Shown in pieces: positions 1-5,059 of a DNA stretch of 6,296 nt. Each line of letters starts with the position of its first letter. The stretch's first letter is position 1. Made by a program: the position numbers and the translations under genes. Origin of the DNA: Saprospiraceae bacterium. Its GTDB lineage: Bacteria; Bacteroidota; Bacteroidia; Chitinophagales; Saprospiraceae. The DNA is taken from positions 1 through 6,296 of the forward strand of contig JACMLK010000135.1 of NCBI GenBank assembly GCA_014379665.1, given 5' to 3'. The notes below the pieces were generated by a model that worked only from the letters and a program-made list of their open reading frames with translations, made no database searches and was not told where the DNA came from.

Positions 1-1022
1 CCGATATGAAGCTCGCCCGCCAATGGGAGAAGGACGCCTTTGAACTGCGAATGAAGGGCAAGAAGAATTATCTTTTCCTCCTGTGGTTTTGACACAACCA
101 TTTTTTCAATGATATCTTTTAATATCTCTTTGTCTGGATTTTTATTGTTTTGTAACCATAGGTTTAAAACATTGACGGTAAGATCATGAAAATGATAATA
201 GGATCTTGTAGCCAGATCAAACAAAAATGTGTGTAGTTCATTTCGAATTTCAGGTGGCAATTTTTCCGATAAGAAATCTGCGATGACCTGGTGGTAATTT
301 AAACTCAGCTTGTTCAGTATCTCCGTATGATAATGGTAGTAGTGCCGGACATACTCGAGTTTGGCAAATGCACTGGTATAAATATTGAGTGCTTCCCTGT
401 ATTGTCCCAATACTATACAGTCATTGACCTGATCCATAAAATCTTCAAGTACATGACAGATTGCCTTGACATCTGCTGATGATGCCCTGGTCTGATCACC
501 TGCATGAGGCCGGATGATGGTATTGAGTATGTTTTTATATTTATTGGTATTGTCTGAAAGATCAATTTTTCTTGCAAAATTAACTTTCAGTTGGGTAGTA
601 AATTTTTTATCATGTCTTGCAAAATTTTTAACAAATTTCATCAGATCATCGTGATCTATTTCTTCCAGTATCTGATTAATATTAAGGGTGCTGAGTTTCT
701 GCTTTTTCTTTTCAATTTCCCGGATTTCAATCTTCTCTGATTTCTCTTTTAGTTGTTTGCGGATATAAAACAATCCTGCAATAATATGTTTGCAAATTTT
801 ATTTTGTTTGTAAAAGCTGCAGTCGCAGGATGATTTTTGTTTTTTTGCAAAAGGAGACTGAATCTCCACTTCATATAGCATGCCGTCTTTTACTTTGCAA
901 ACGTATAGACTTGATTCGATGTTTGACATATCTCTCACAGCCCCTTTTTCAAAAAGTTGTTCCGCCTGAAGCACCATATCTTCATTATAAATCAATTCAA
1001 TCCATTGATTTTTTTCTGCCAA
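1..1022 (-). CDS. SWIM zinc-finger family protein, N-terminal part (C-terminus beyond window)
   Basis: The minus-strand frame is open without a stop from an in-frame TAG near 1050 to the window edge, about 340 codons. It is partial at the 3' end. Numbering from a TTG start at 1022, residues 66-79 form the SWIM signature C66-x-C68-x8-C77-x-H79, the zinc ligands of this family. It is preceded by the usual lead-in (an LFEKGAV segment, then a beta-rich YVCKV..YEVEI segment). The rest is helical and charged, with a Lys/Glu-rich probable coiled segment right after the zinc finger; I recognise no further domain. SWIM domains are thought to bind nucleic acid or protein; the function here is unknown. 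Start choice: the first ATG (977) would remove the conserved-looking WIELIYNEDM stretch, so TTG 1022, about 30 nt after a good -7 box, fits better but is not certain. It is divergent from the helicase gene. Confidence 0.8.
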   Translation of the reverse strand, partial: MAEKNQWIELIYNEDMVLQAEQLFEKGAVRDMSNIESSLYVCKVKDGMLYEVEIQSPFAKKQKSSCDCSFYKQNKICKHIIAGLFYIRKQLKEKSEKIEIREIEKKKQKLSTLNINQILEEIDHDDLMKFVKNFARHDKKFTTQLKVNFARKIDLSDNTNKYKNILNTIIRPHAGDQTRASSADVKAICHVLEDFMDQVNDCIVLGQYREALNIYTSAFAKLEYVRHYYHYHTEILNKLSLNYHQVIADFLSEKLPPEIRNELHTFLFDLATRSYYHFHDLTVNVLNLWLQNNKNPDKEILKDIIEKMVVSKPQEEKIILLALHSQFKGVLLPLAGELHI

Positions 1023-1058
1023 AGTGAGTTTTTTGGATGAAAAGATAAAATTAACCTA

Positions 1059-1066
1059 CAAATGTA
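1059..1066 (-). promoter_or_regulatory. Putative Bacteroidota -7 box for the SWIM gene
   Basis: Read on the minus strand, 1066 to 1059 is TACATTTG, a full match to the Bacteroidota TAnnTTTG -7 consensus. Transcription would start near 1053 and leave about 30 nt of leader before the TTG codon at 1022. No well-spaced TTG (-33) element is visible, so the call rests on the -7 box and its position. Confidence 0.45.
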
Positions 1067-1121
1067 TTAACAAGTGGCAAACTAATTTGTATTAGATAGG
1101 AACTTTATGCACAATATTTTT

Positions 1122-1129
1122 TATATTTG
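1122..1129 (+). promoter_or_regulatory. Putative Bacteroidota -7 box for the DEAD-box helicase
   Basis: TATATTTG matches TAnnTTTG exactly. It lies 47 bp upstream of the helicase ATG, giving a predicted leader of about 40 nt. No convincing -33 TTG is seen at the usual distance. The leader holds an AT-rich inverted repeat, AATTGTT (1147-1153) with AACAATT (1168-1174), ending 2 nt before the ATG; a nested GTTC/GAAC pair (1151-1154/1161-1164) competes with it. Confidence 0.45.
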
Positions 1130-1176
1130 CATTTTTTTAATGCATAAATTGTTCGTTAAAGAACTTAAACAATTAC

Positions 1177-2409
1177 ATGACTTTTCAGGAAATAGGATTA
1201 GACGAGCGGATTCTCGAGGCGATATCATATATGGGGTTTGACAAAGCCACCCCAATTCAGGAACAAGCCATACCTGAAATATTAAGGGGAAGAGACCTGA
1301 TCGCCTGTGCTCAGACAGGAACAGGTAAAACTGCAGCCTTTATGCTTCCGTTACTACATAAGATGGCCGTAGAGCCTCACGATGGTACAAGTACCTTAGT
1401 GATAGTGCCAACCAGGGAGTTGGCGGTACAGATAGAACAGCAAATACAGGGTTTTGCCTATTTTGTTCCGGTTTCTTCCATAGCCATATATGGTGGAGGT
1501 ACGGGCAATGAGTGGGATGTACAGAAAAAGGGACTGGAAAGCCATGCAGACATCATAGTAGCCACACCGGGTAAACTCATCAGCCATATCAATATGGGCA
1601 ATGTAAAATTTACCAAAATAAAATATCTGATCCTTGACGAAGCAGACAGAATGTTGGATATGGGATTTTATGACGATATCAAAAAAATCATAGAAGCTTT
1701 ACCAAAAAAAAGACAGACGCTCATGTTCAGTGCGACGATGCCACCTAAAATGCGGGAACTGGCCAAGTTGAATTTGCATGATCCTTTTGAAGTGACTATT
1801 GAACTTTCCAAACCTTCTGCTGGCGTACTTCAGGCCGCTTACTTAGTCAATGATGTGCATAAAGCTCAATTGATCAATGACCTGATCAAGGATAAACCAA
1901 ATTTTGAAAGCATTATCGTCTTTTCTTCCACAAAAAGAAGTGTCAATGATGTGGTGAGGAGTCTGAGTGGAAGAGGCTATAAGGTAGAAGGCATTTCTTC
2001 TGATCTGGAACAGAAAGAAAGGGAAGATGTACTGAATCGTTTCAGATCAAGACAGGTCAGGGTGATCGTAGCCACTGATGTGCTTGCCAGAGGCATTGAT
2101 ATCAAAGATATTGATCTGGTCATCAATTATAATGTACCCGGTGATGCGGAAGATTATATACACCGTATAGGACGGACGGGTAGGGCAGAAGCCACCGGAG
2201 TAGCCATCACGCTCATCAACTCCGAAGAGATGCTCAAATTTGCCGACATAGAAAAACTTATCGGAGCTACTATTTCCAAAATTAATTTACCTTCCTATAT
2301 AGGAATTAGTCCTGAGTGGAATCCTGTCAGGGGTAAACGCAAATTCGGGGGACAATCATTCGGTGGCACTTCAAGAAATTTCAAAGGAAGACCAAAGAAA
2401 AAGATATAG
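1177..2409 (+). CDS. DEAD-box ATP-dependent RNA helicase (RhlE-like)
   Basis: This is a complete 410-residue superfamily 2 RNA helicase, which unwinds or remodels RNA duplexes using ATP in the cytoplasm (ribosome assembly, RNA decay or cold adaptation in relatives). All core motifs are present in order: Q motif with F3, G20-F21 and Q28; motif I AQTGTGKT at 45-52; Ia PTRELA at 78-83; GG at 106-107; Ib TPGK at 130-133; II DEAD at 154-157; III SAT at 185-187; IV IIVFSST at 246-252; V ATDVLARGID at 299-308; VI HRIGRTGR at 329-336. The last 25 or so residues are basic and Gly-rich (GKRKFGG to RPKKKI), a typical short unstructured RNA-binding tail. No extra C-terminal domain such as the DbpA RNA-binding fold is seen, so RhlE-like is the best subfamily guess. 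ATG 1177 puts the Q-motif phenylalanine at the expected N-terminal position. The gene appears to be monocistronic; REP-like hairpins begin 20 bp after its stop and may affect its 3' end. Confidence 0.95.
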   Translation: MTFQEIGLDERILEAISYMGFDKATPIQEQAIPEILRGRDLIACAQTGTGKTAAFMLPLLHKMAVEPHDGTSTLVIVPTRELAVQIEQQIQGFAYFVPVSSIAIYGGGTGNEWDVQKKGLESHADIIVATPGKLISHINMGNVKFTKIKYLILDEADRMLDMGFYDDIKKIIEALPKKRQTLMFSATMPPKMRELAKLNLHDPFEVTIELSKPSAGVLQAAYLVNDVHKAQLINDLIKDKPNFESIIVFSSTKRSVNDVVRSLSGRGYKVEGISSDLEQKEREDVLNRFRSRQVRVIVATDVLARGIDIKDIDLVINYNVPGDAEDYIHRIGRTGRAEATGVAITLINSEEMLKFADIEKLIGATISKINLPSYIGISPEWNPVRGKRKFGGQSFGGTSRNFKGRPKKKI

Positions 2410-2429
2410 GCTTCCGGTCGGGTAATCTG

Positions 2430-2460
2430 CCGATCGGATGACTAACAGGCATCCCATCGG
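2430..2460 (+). repeat. REP-like palindrome A1
   Basis: A 31-nt imperfect palindrome with arms CCGATCGGATG and CATCCCATCGG around a 9-nt loop (ACTAACAGG). The arms pair at 10 of 11 positions, with a single C-C mismatch (2435/2455). It is embedded in a longer conserved block that starts at AATCT (2424) and ends at GTA (2459-2461). It is identical to A2, 100 bp downstream. Confidence 0.9.
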
Positions 2461-2488
2461 TAAATGGAGGGAGTCATCCCTAATCATA

Positions 2489-2519
2489 GCGATGGGACGG
2501 CGGCAAGCCGTCCGATCGC
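2489..2519 (-). repeat. REP-like palindrome B1 (inverted relative to A)
   Basis: A 31-nt palindrome with arms GCGATGGGACGGC and GCCGTCCGATCGC, a 5-nt loop, and a single G-G mismatch at the sixth stem position (2494/2514). The core CGATGGGAYG..CRTCCGATCG is that of palindrome A read on the other strand, so A and B are one family in opposite orientations. The right arm of A1 can also pair with the left arm of B1, and vice versa, giving an alternative long hairpin without the mismatch. Confidence 0.88.
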
Positions 2520-2529
2520 CGATAATCTC

Positions 2530-2560
2530 CCGATCGGATGACTAACAGGCATCCCATCGG
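2530..2560 (+). repeat. REP-like palindrome A2
   Basis: Identical over all 31 nt to A1 (2430-2460). It completes the A-B-A module upstream of the transposase gene. It is 10 nt after B1 and is followed by TATGCTGAGGGAATCT, which resembles the flank of A4. Confidence 0.9.
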
Positions 2561-2577
2561 TATGCTGAGGGAATCTC

Positions 2578-2633
2578 CAAGGCATCCCAACGGTATATGG
2601 AGGTACTCTTCCTAATCAGGGATAATCTCCCGT
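2578..2633 (+). repeat. Decayed partial REP unit
   Basis: GGCATCCCAACGGTA (2581-2595) matches the right half of palindrome A plus its flank with one change. The next ~25 bp (ATGGAGG..CCTAATCA) match the A1-B1 spacer at 2463-2486, and GATAATCTCCCG (2621-2632) matches the run-in to A2. This reads as an A-spacer-A unit from which the left A arm, palindrome B and most of the second A were lost. Confidence 0.65.
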
Positions 2634-2657
2634 CCGCACTCCATAAGATATTTCTCT

Positions 2658-2665
2658 TATCTTTA
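2658..2665 (+). promoter_or_regulatory. Possible -7 box for the RAYT transposase
   Basis: TATCTTTA matches TAnnTTTG at all but the last base and lies 16 bp before the ATG at 2682. No -33 TTG is visible at the proper spacing; the leader would be only about 10 nt. It would allow expression independent of the upstream helicase. Confidence 0.3.
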
Positions 2666-2681
2666 CCTGAAAATCTTATTC

Positions 2682-3239
2682 ATGCAATTTTACGATGGTC
2701 AGATTTTTCATATCTACAATCAAGGCAACAATCGGGAAAAAATATTTTATACCGAAGATAATTATGTCTATTTTCTAAAAAAAATCAGGACATATATATT
2801 ACCACATGCAGATATTCTGGCTTATTGTCTCATGCCAAATCATTTTCATATACTGGTCTATGTTCATTCCTTGGAAATCAAAATGCCGGGTAATAAATGC
2901 CGTTCTCTCAATGAGTCCATAGGTATAATGTTGAGGTCATATACCATTGCGATCAACAAACAAGAACAAAGAAGTGGTTCGTTATTTCGTCAGAACACAA
3001 AAATAGAAGATGGCTGGATCGATGATGCCATCACATTAAATGGAAAATATAAAAAATATCTTTTTGCTTCTGACCAATCCTATGGACGGGTCTGTTTTGA
3101 ATACATCCATGAAAATCCGGTAAAAGCAAAATTGGCAAAAAAACAGGAGGATTGGATGTTTTCTTCAGCCATAGACTATAAAGGATTAAGGAACGGTACA
3201 CTTTGTAATCAGGCTTTGACAAAAATATTGCTTGGGTGA
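2682..3239 (+). CDS. REP-associated tyrosine (Y1/HUH) transposase, RAYT type
   Basis: A 185-residue single-domain Y1 transposase of the TnpA_REP/IS200-like superfamily. Family members nick and rejoin single-stranded DNA at hairpins through a 5'-phosphotyrosine. The N-terminal strand FHIYNQGNNREKIFY (9-23) is the usual first motif. MPNHFHILVYV (51-61) holds the metal-binding H54-x-H56 (HUH) pair. GSLFRQNTKIE (99-109) and YIHENPVKAKL (141-151), then DWMFSS (157-162), match the family C-terminal half; Y141 aligns with the nucleophile of the E. coli RAYT as I recall it. Length and motifs look intact, with no frameshift. It differs from IS200/IS605 elements in lacking its own left and right ends and an accessory TnpB; instead near-identical A-B-A palindrome modules flank it, the downstream one beginning 7 nt after the stop. 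The domestication state and activity are inference. ATG 2682 places the first motif at residue 9, as usual. Confidence 0.88.
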   Translation: MQFYDGQIFHIYNQGNNREKIFYTEDNYVYFLKKIRTYILPHADILAYCLMPNHFHILVYVHSLEIKMPGNKCRSLNESIGIMLRSYTIAINKQEQRSGSLFRQNTKIEDGWIDDAITLNGKYKKYLFASDQSYGRVCFEYIHENPVKAKLAKKQEDWMFSSAIDYKGLRNGTLCNQALTKILLG

Positions 3240-3246
3240 GGTGCTC

Positions 3247-3278
3247 CCGATCGGATGACTAACAGGGCATCCCACCGG
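3247..3278 (+). repeat. REP-like palindrome A3
   Basis: A 32-nt copy of palindrome A with one inserted G after the loop and one T-to-C change in the right arm (CCCACCGG instead of CCCATCGG), so it is the most diverged full copy. It starts 7 nt after the transposase stop codon. Confidence 0.85.
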
Positions 3279-3306
3279 TATACAGAGAGATCCATCCCTA
3301 TTCTTA

Positions 3307-3337
3307 GCGATGGGACGGCGGCGAGCCGTCCGATCGC
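3307..3337 (-). repeat. REP-like palindrome B2 (inverted relative to A)
   Basis: Identical to B1 except for one base in the loop (GGCGA instead of GGCAA). Both 13-nt arms and the G-G mismatch at stem position six are retained. It lies 28 nt after A3 and 10 nt before A4, the same spacing as in the upstream module. Confidence 0.88.
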
Positions 3338-3347
3338 AGGGTATCTC

Positions 3348-3378
3348 CCGATCGGATGACTAACAGGCATCCCATCGG
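3348..3378 (+). repeat. REP-like palindrome A4
   Basis: An exact 31-nt match to A1 and A2, closing the downstream A-B-A module. Its right flank (AGAGGGAATCT, 3385-3395) resembles that of A2, so the repeated module extends slightly past the palindrome. Confidence 0.9.
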
Positions 3379-3432
3379 TATTCAGAGGGAATCTTCTTAT
3401 AAATACGAATTGAAAATTCTTAAAATATTGGA

Positions 3433-3451
3433 TCGAAGTTGCAAACTTCGA
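3433..3451. repeat. Short perfect palindrome, possible terminator or second palindromic repeat
   Basis: TCGAAGTT (3433-3440), loop GCA, AACTTCGA (3444-3451): a perfect 8-bp stem. It lies 16 nt beyond the stop of the minus-strand DUF423 gene, so it could end that transcript, though only a loosely T-rich stretch follows on that strand. It is unlike palindromes A and B in arm sequence, but CCATCGG follows at 3452-3458. It could be a different dispersed palindrome family. Confidence 0.5.
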
Positions 3452-3466
3452 CCATCGGCTATCGCA

Positions 3467-3847
3467 TTATCCCAAGTCTTGTCTGTACCTCAACAAATTA
3501 ATCCATCCTGCTAACAGAACTATTCCGCCTATCGGAGTGATAAATCCAATATTGGGTATATCCCACCCATATAAATGTTTTGTACTCAGTGTATAAAGAG
3601 AACCCGAAAACAACATAATCCCGATCAGGAATAACCAAAAACTAGTATTAATCACTTTGTGATCTGCTTTTCCTGAGATTAAAAAAATAAGCATGGCGAT
3701 GATGTGGATAAAATGATAAAACGATGCGGTCTTAAAAGCTTCCAGTTGTGACTGGTCAAGATGTGGTTTGAGACCATGTGCTCCGAATGCACCGATACCC
3801 ACGGCCAGGGCACCGAGGACGGCTACTATTTTTGTTTTGTTGTTCAT
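3467..3847 (-). CDS. DUF423 family small integral membrane protein
   Basis: A complete 126-residue membrane protein of the DUF423 (YgdD-like) family; no biochemical function is established for this family. Four hydrophobic segments are visible at about 6-25, 43-58, 68-88 and 100-119, so it should sit in the inner membrane. The family landmarks are the GAFGAHGL stretch at 19-26 (end of helix 1), FSGSLY at 80-85 in helix 3 and TPIGG at 104-108 opening helix 4. Length is usual for the family. The ATG at 3847 is followed directly by a short basic N-terminus (MNNKTK) and the first helix. It lies 66 bp downstream of ung on the same strand, so co-transcription is likely; a TACATTTC sequence in the gap could also be a weak internal -7 box. 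Confidence 0.9.
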   Translation of the reverse strand: MNNKTKIVAVLGALAVGIGAFGAHGLKPHLDQSQLEAFKTASFYHFIHIIAMLIFLISGKADHKVINTSFWLFLIGIMLFSGSLYTLSTKHLYGWDIPNIGFITPIGGIVLLAGWINLLRYRQDLG

Positions 3848-3862
3848 TTGAATTGCGGATTT

Positions 3863-3889
3863 GTTGGAATTGTTAGATTTGTTAGATTT
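3863..3889. repeat. AT-rich 9-bp tandem repeat upstream of the DUF423 start
   Basis: Three adjacent 9-mers on the plus strand, GTTGGAATT, GTTAGATTT and GTTAGATTT, with a more diverged unit (TGCGGATTT, 3854-3862) next to them. They occupy much of the ung-DUF423 gap, on the minus strand reading AAATCTAAC repeats just before the ATG. It could be a slippage-prone leader; no function is evident. Confidence 0.6.
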
Positions 3890-3913
3890 GTGGAAATGTA
3901 AATTGCTAAATTG

Positions 3914-4591
3914 TTAAATCTGCCAGTTTATAGGGGTAATATTTTTTGAAATAAGATATTGATTCGCTTTTGAAAAGTGACCACATCCCTGAAAGGCGTT
4001 GCCGGCCAATGGGGAAGGGTGGGCAGACTCGAGCACAAGATGTTTGGACAGGTCGATGAGTTGCTTTTTGTTTTTGGCAAAATTTCCCCAAAGCATAAAG
4101 ACAAGATCTCTCCTGTGATCTGAAAGATACTTAATGGTGGCATCCGTAAACACCTGCCAGCCTACATCGCGATGCGAACCGGCGCTATTTTTTTCTACGG
4201 TAAGTATGGCATTGAGCAGAAAAACACCCTGTTGTGTCCAGGAAGTAAGATCGCCATGTCCCGGATGTACAAAATGGACATCAGATGCCAGTTCCTTATA
4301 TACATTTTTTAGTGAAGGCGGTATGCTGACGCCTTTGGGCACCGAAAAACTAAGCCCCATCGCTTCTCCGGGATTATGGTACGGGTCCTGACCGATGATC
4401 ACTATTTTTATCTGATCCGGTTTGGTGAGATTATAGGCATTGAAAATTAAATTTCCTGACGGGTAAATTGTTTTTCCTTCTGAAACTCTATTTTTTATCC
4501 GCGATGAAATTTCATCAAAGTATGGTGCCTGAAACTCATGCAAAAGTGCTTCGCGCCAGTCGGGATCTATCTTCACTAAGGCAGGATTCAT
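3914..4591 (-). CDS. ung: Uracil-DNA glycosylase, family 1 (UNG)
   Basis: A 225-residue base-excision-repair enzyme that removes uracil from DNA by hydrolysing the N-glycosidic bond. The water-activating loop GQDPYH (67-72, catalytic D69), the stacking/recognition segment FSVP (82-85), PPS (91-93), LLN (125-127, uracil-contact N127) and the DNA-intercalation loop HPSPLA (191-196, catalytic H191) are all present and intact. FQGCGHFSKAN (200-210) is the usual C-terminal signature. The frame continues upstream to ATG 4651 or GTG 4657, adding a hydrophobic 22-residue leader (MYRFFINFAILFSFF..). I reject that start: ATG 4591 gives the family's normal length, the extra residues have no family counterpart, and a -7 box at 4634-4627 lies inside the would-be extension. 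It is probably the first gene of a two-gene unit with DUF423, and is divergent from tRNA-Arg. Confidence 0.95.
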   Translation of the reverse strand: MNPALVKIDPDWREALLHEFQAPYFDEISSRIKNRVSEGKTIYPSGNLIFNAYNLTKPDQIKIVIIGQDPYHNPGEAMGLSFSVPKGVSIPPSLKNVYKELASDVHFVHPGHGDLTSWTQQGVFLLNAILTVEKNSAGSHRDVGWQVFTDATIKYLSDHRRDLVFMLWGNFAKNKKQLIDLSKHLVLESAHPSPLAGNAFQGCGHFSKANQYLISKNITPINWQI

Positions 4592-4623
4592 GGCTAAAAT
4601 ATTTACAAAAAAGCTAAACAGAA

Positions 4624-4654
4624 TTGCAAAATTAATAAAAAAACGATACATTTG
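4624..4654 (+). promoter_or_regulatory. Putative promoter of tRNA-Arg
   Basis: TTG at 4624-4626 (-33), a 20-nt spacer, then TACATTTG at 4647-4654 (-7), matching the Bacteroidota TTTG-N19-TAnnTTTG pattern closely. The predicted start is near 4660, about 24 nt before the mature tRNA 5' end. It is the only promoter in the window with both elements. Confidence 0.55.
4627..4634 (-). promoter_or_regulatory. Putative -7 box for ung
   Basis: On the minus strand, 4634 to 4627 reads TAATTTTG, fitting TAnnTTTG. It lies about 35 bp upstream of ATG 4591 and thus supports that start. No well-placed -33 TTG is seen. The box falls inside the -33/-7 spacer of the tRNA promoter on the opposite strand. Confidence 0.4.
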
Positions 4655-4683
4655 CACCCGATTTGCAAGAATCAGTTAACCCT

Positions 4684-4757
4684 GGTTCCGTAGCTCAGCT
4701 GGATAGAGCAACAGATTTCTAATCTGTGGGTCACAGGTTCGAATCCTGTCGGGATCA
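4684..4757 (+). tRNA. tRNA-Arg (anticodon TCT)
   Basis: It folds into a full cloverleaf. The acceptor stem is GGTTCCG (4684-4690) with CGGGATC (4750-4756), containing two G-T wobble pairs. The D stem is GCTC/GAGC (4693-4696/4706-4709). The anticodon stem is ACAGA/TCTGT with loop TTTCTAA, anticodon TCT at 4718-4720, reading AGA/AGG. The T stem is ACAGG/CCTGT with loop TTCGAAT (4738-4744). Discriminator base is A4757; CCA is not encoded, so it must be added after transcription. An integrase gene begins about 300 bp downstream, so the 3' half of this tRNA is a candidate attachment site. Confidence 0.96.
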
Positions 4758-4765
4758 CTTTTTAT

Positions 4766-4817
4766 AACGCCAAACAAGGTAAAATCAGCAAAGATTTCTT
4801 GTTTGGCGTTTGTTTTT
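4766..4817 (+). terminator. Strong intrinsic terminator after tRNA-Arg
   Basis: AACGCCAAACAAG (4766-4778) and CTTGTTTGGCGTT (4798-4810) form a perfect 13-bp stem. Inside it AAATC (4782-4786) pairs with GATTT (4793-4797), extending the helix to 18 bp with a 3-nt bulge and a 6-nt loop. TGTTTTT follows at 4811-4817. It starts 9 nt after the tRNA and insulates it from the integrase region. Confidence 0.85.
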
Positions 4818-4872
4818 CAAGGAGTTATGAAATTTTGCTGTCAAAAAAAGCAAAAAATACACCTGAAACATA

Positions 4873-4962
4873 GGTCACCATACAGACACCATTCACCAAA
4901 AAAACGCATTATCGGACACCATATGGACACCAGACCATTTTCTAAATATTGTGGTGTCCGAT
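4873..4962. repeat. Cluster of GACACCA repeats upstream of the integrase (possible protein-binding sites)
   Basis: ACCATACAGACACCA (4877-4891) and ACCATATGGACACCA (4918-4932) are direct repeats 41 bp apart, differing at two positions. ATCGGACACCA (4911-4921) and TGGTGTCCGAT (4952-4962) are a perfect 11-bp inverted repeat, and GGTCACCA (4873-4880) is a weaker match. They fill the middle of the gene-free 4818-5059 stretch between the tRNA terminator and the integrase, in which I see no gene or convincing promoter. The layout suits integrase arm-type sites, an excisionase site or an operator; which one is inference. Confidence 0.6.
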
Positions 4963-5059
4963 GTTGATCTATACTACTAACTATCAGCATTTTATAGGCA
5001 ATATTTTCTGCTTTGGGCAACACAATTTATTCATTAATCGTTTAAACCATGCAAGACCC

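Noticed and set aside
2489..2519. Palindrome B1 as an ordinary rho-independent terminator for the helicase
   Set aside because: No T tract follows the stem, and the same sequence recurs after the transposase, so repeat-family membership is the better explanation, though it could influence the transcript end.
2682..3239. IS200/IS605 insertion sequence
   Set aside because: No TnpB, no distinct left and right end hairpins; the flanks are repeated REP-like modules, and the protein's YIHENPVK and DWMFSS motifs fit the RAYT-type branch better.
2424..3380. CRISPR array, suggested by 31-nt repeats about 100 bp apart
   Set aside because: The repeats alternate with an inverted relative, the spacers are themselves repeated between modules, a gene interrupts the series, and no cas gene is near.
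4134..4391. An 85-codon plus-strand ORF
   Set aside because: Fully antisense to the well-supported ung coding sequence; its composition is that expected from a shadow frame.
4592..4657. N-terminal hydrophobic extension of UNG as a signal peptide or membrane anchor
   Set aside because: It lies over promoter-like sequence, has no counterpart in family 1 UNG, and a DNA repair enzyme is not exported; ATG 4591 gives the usual length.
4827..4967. A 46-codon plus-strand ORF preceded by AAGGAG, between the tRNA terminator and the integrase
   Set aside because: AAGGAG lies only 2 nt from the ATG and such sites matter little in Bacteroidota. The product is His/Arg/Lys-rich with no recognisable pattern, and the frame runs across the GACACCA repeats, which explain its composition better.
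4841..5023. A 60-codon minus-strand ORF over the same stretch
   Set aside because: Cys/Phe-rich low-complexity translation of the repeat region, no family resemblance and no promoter.
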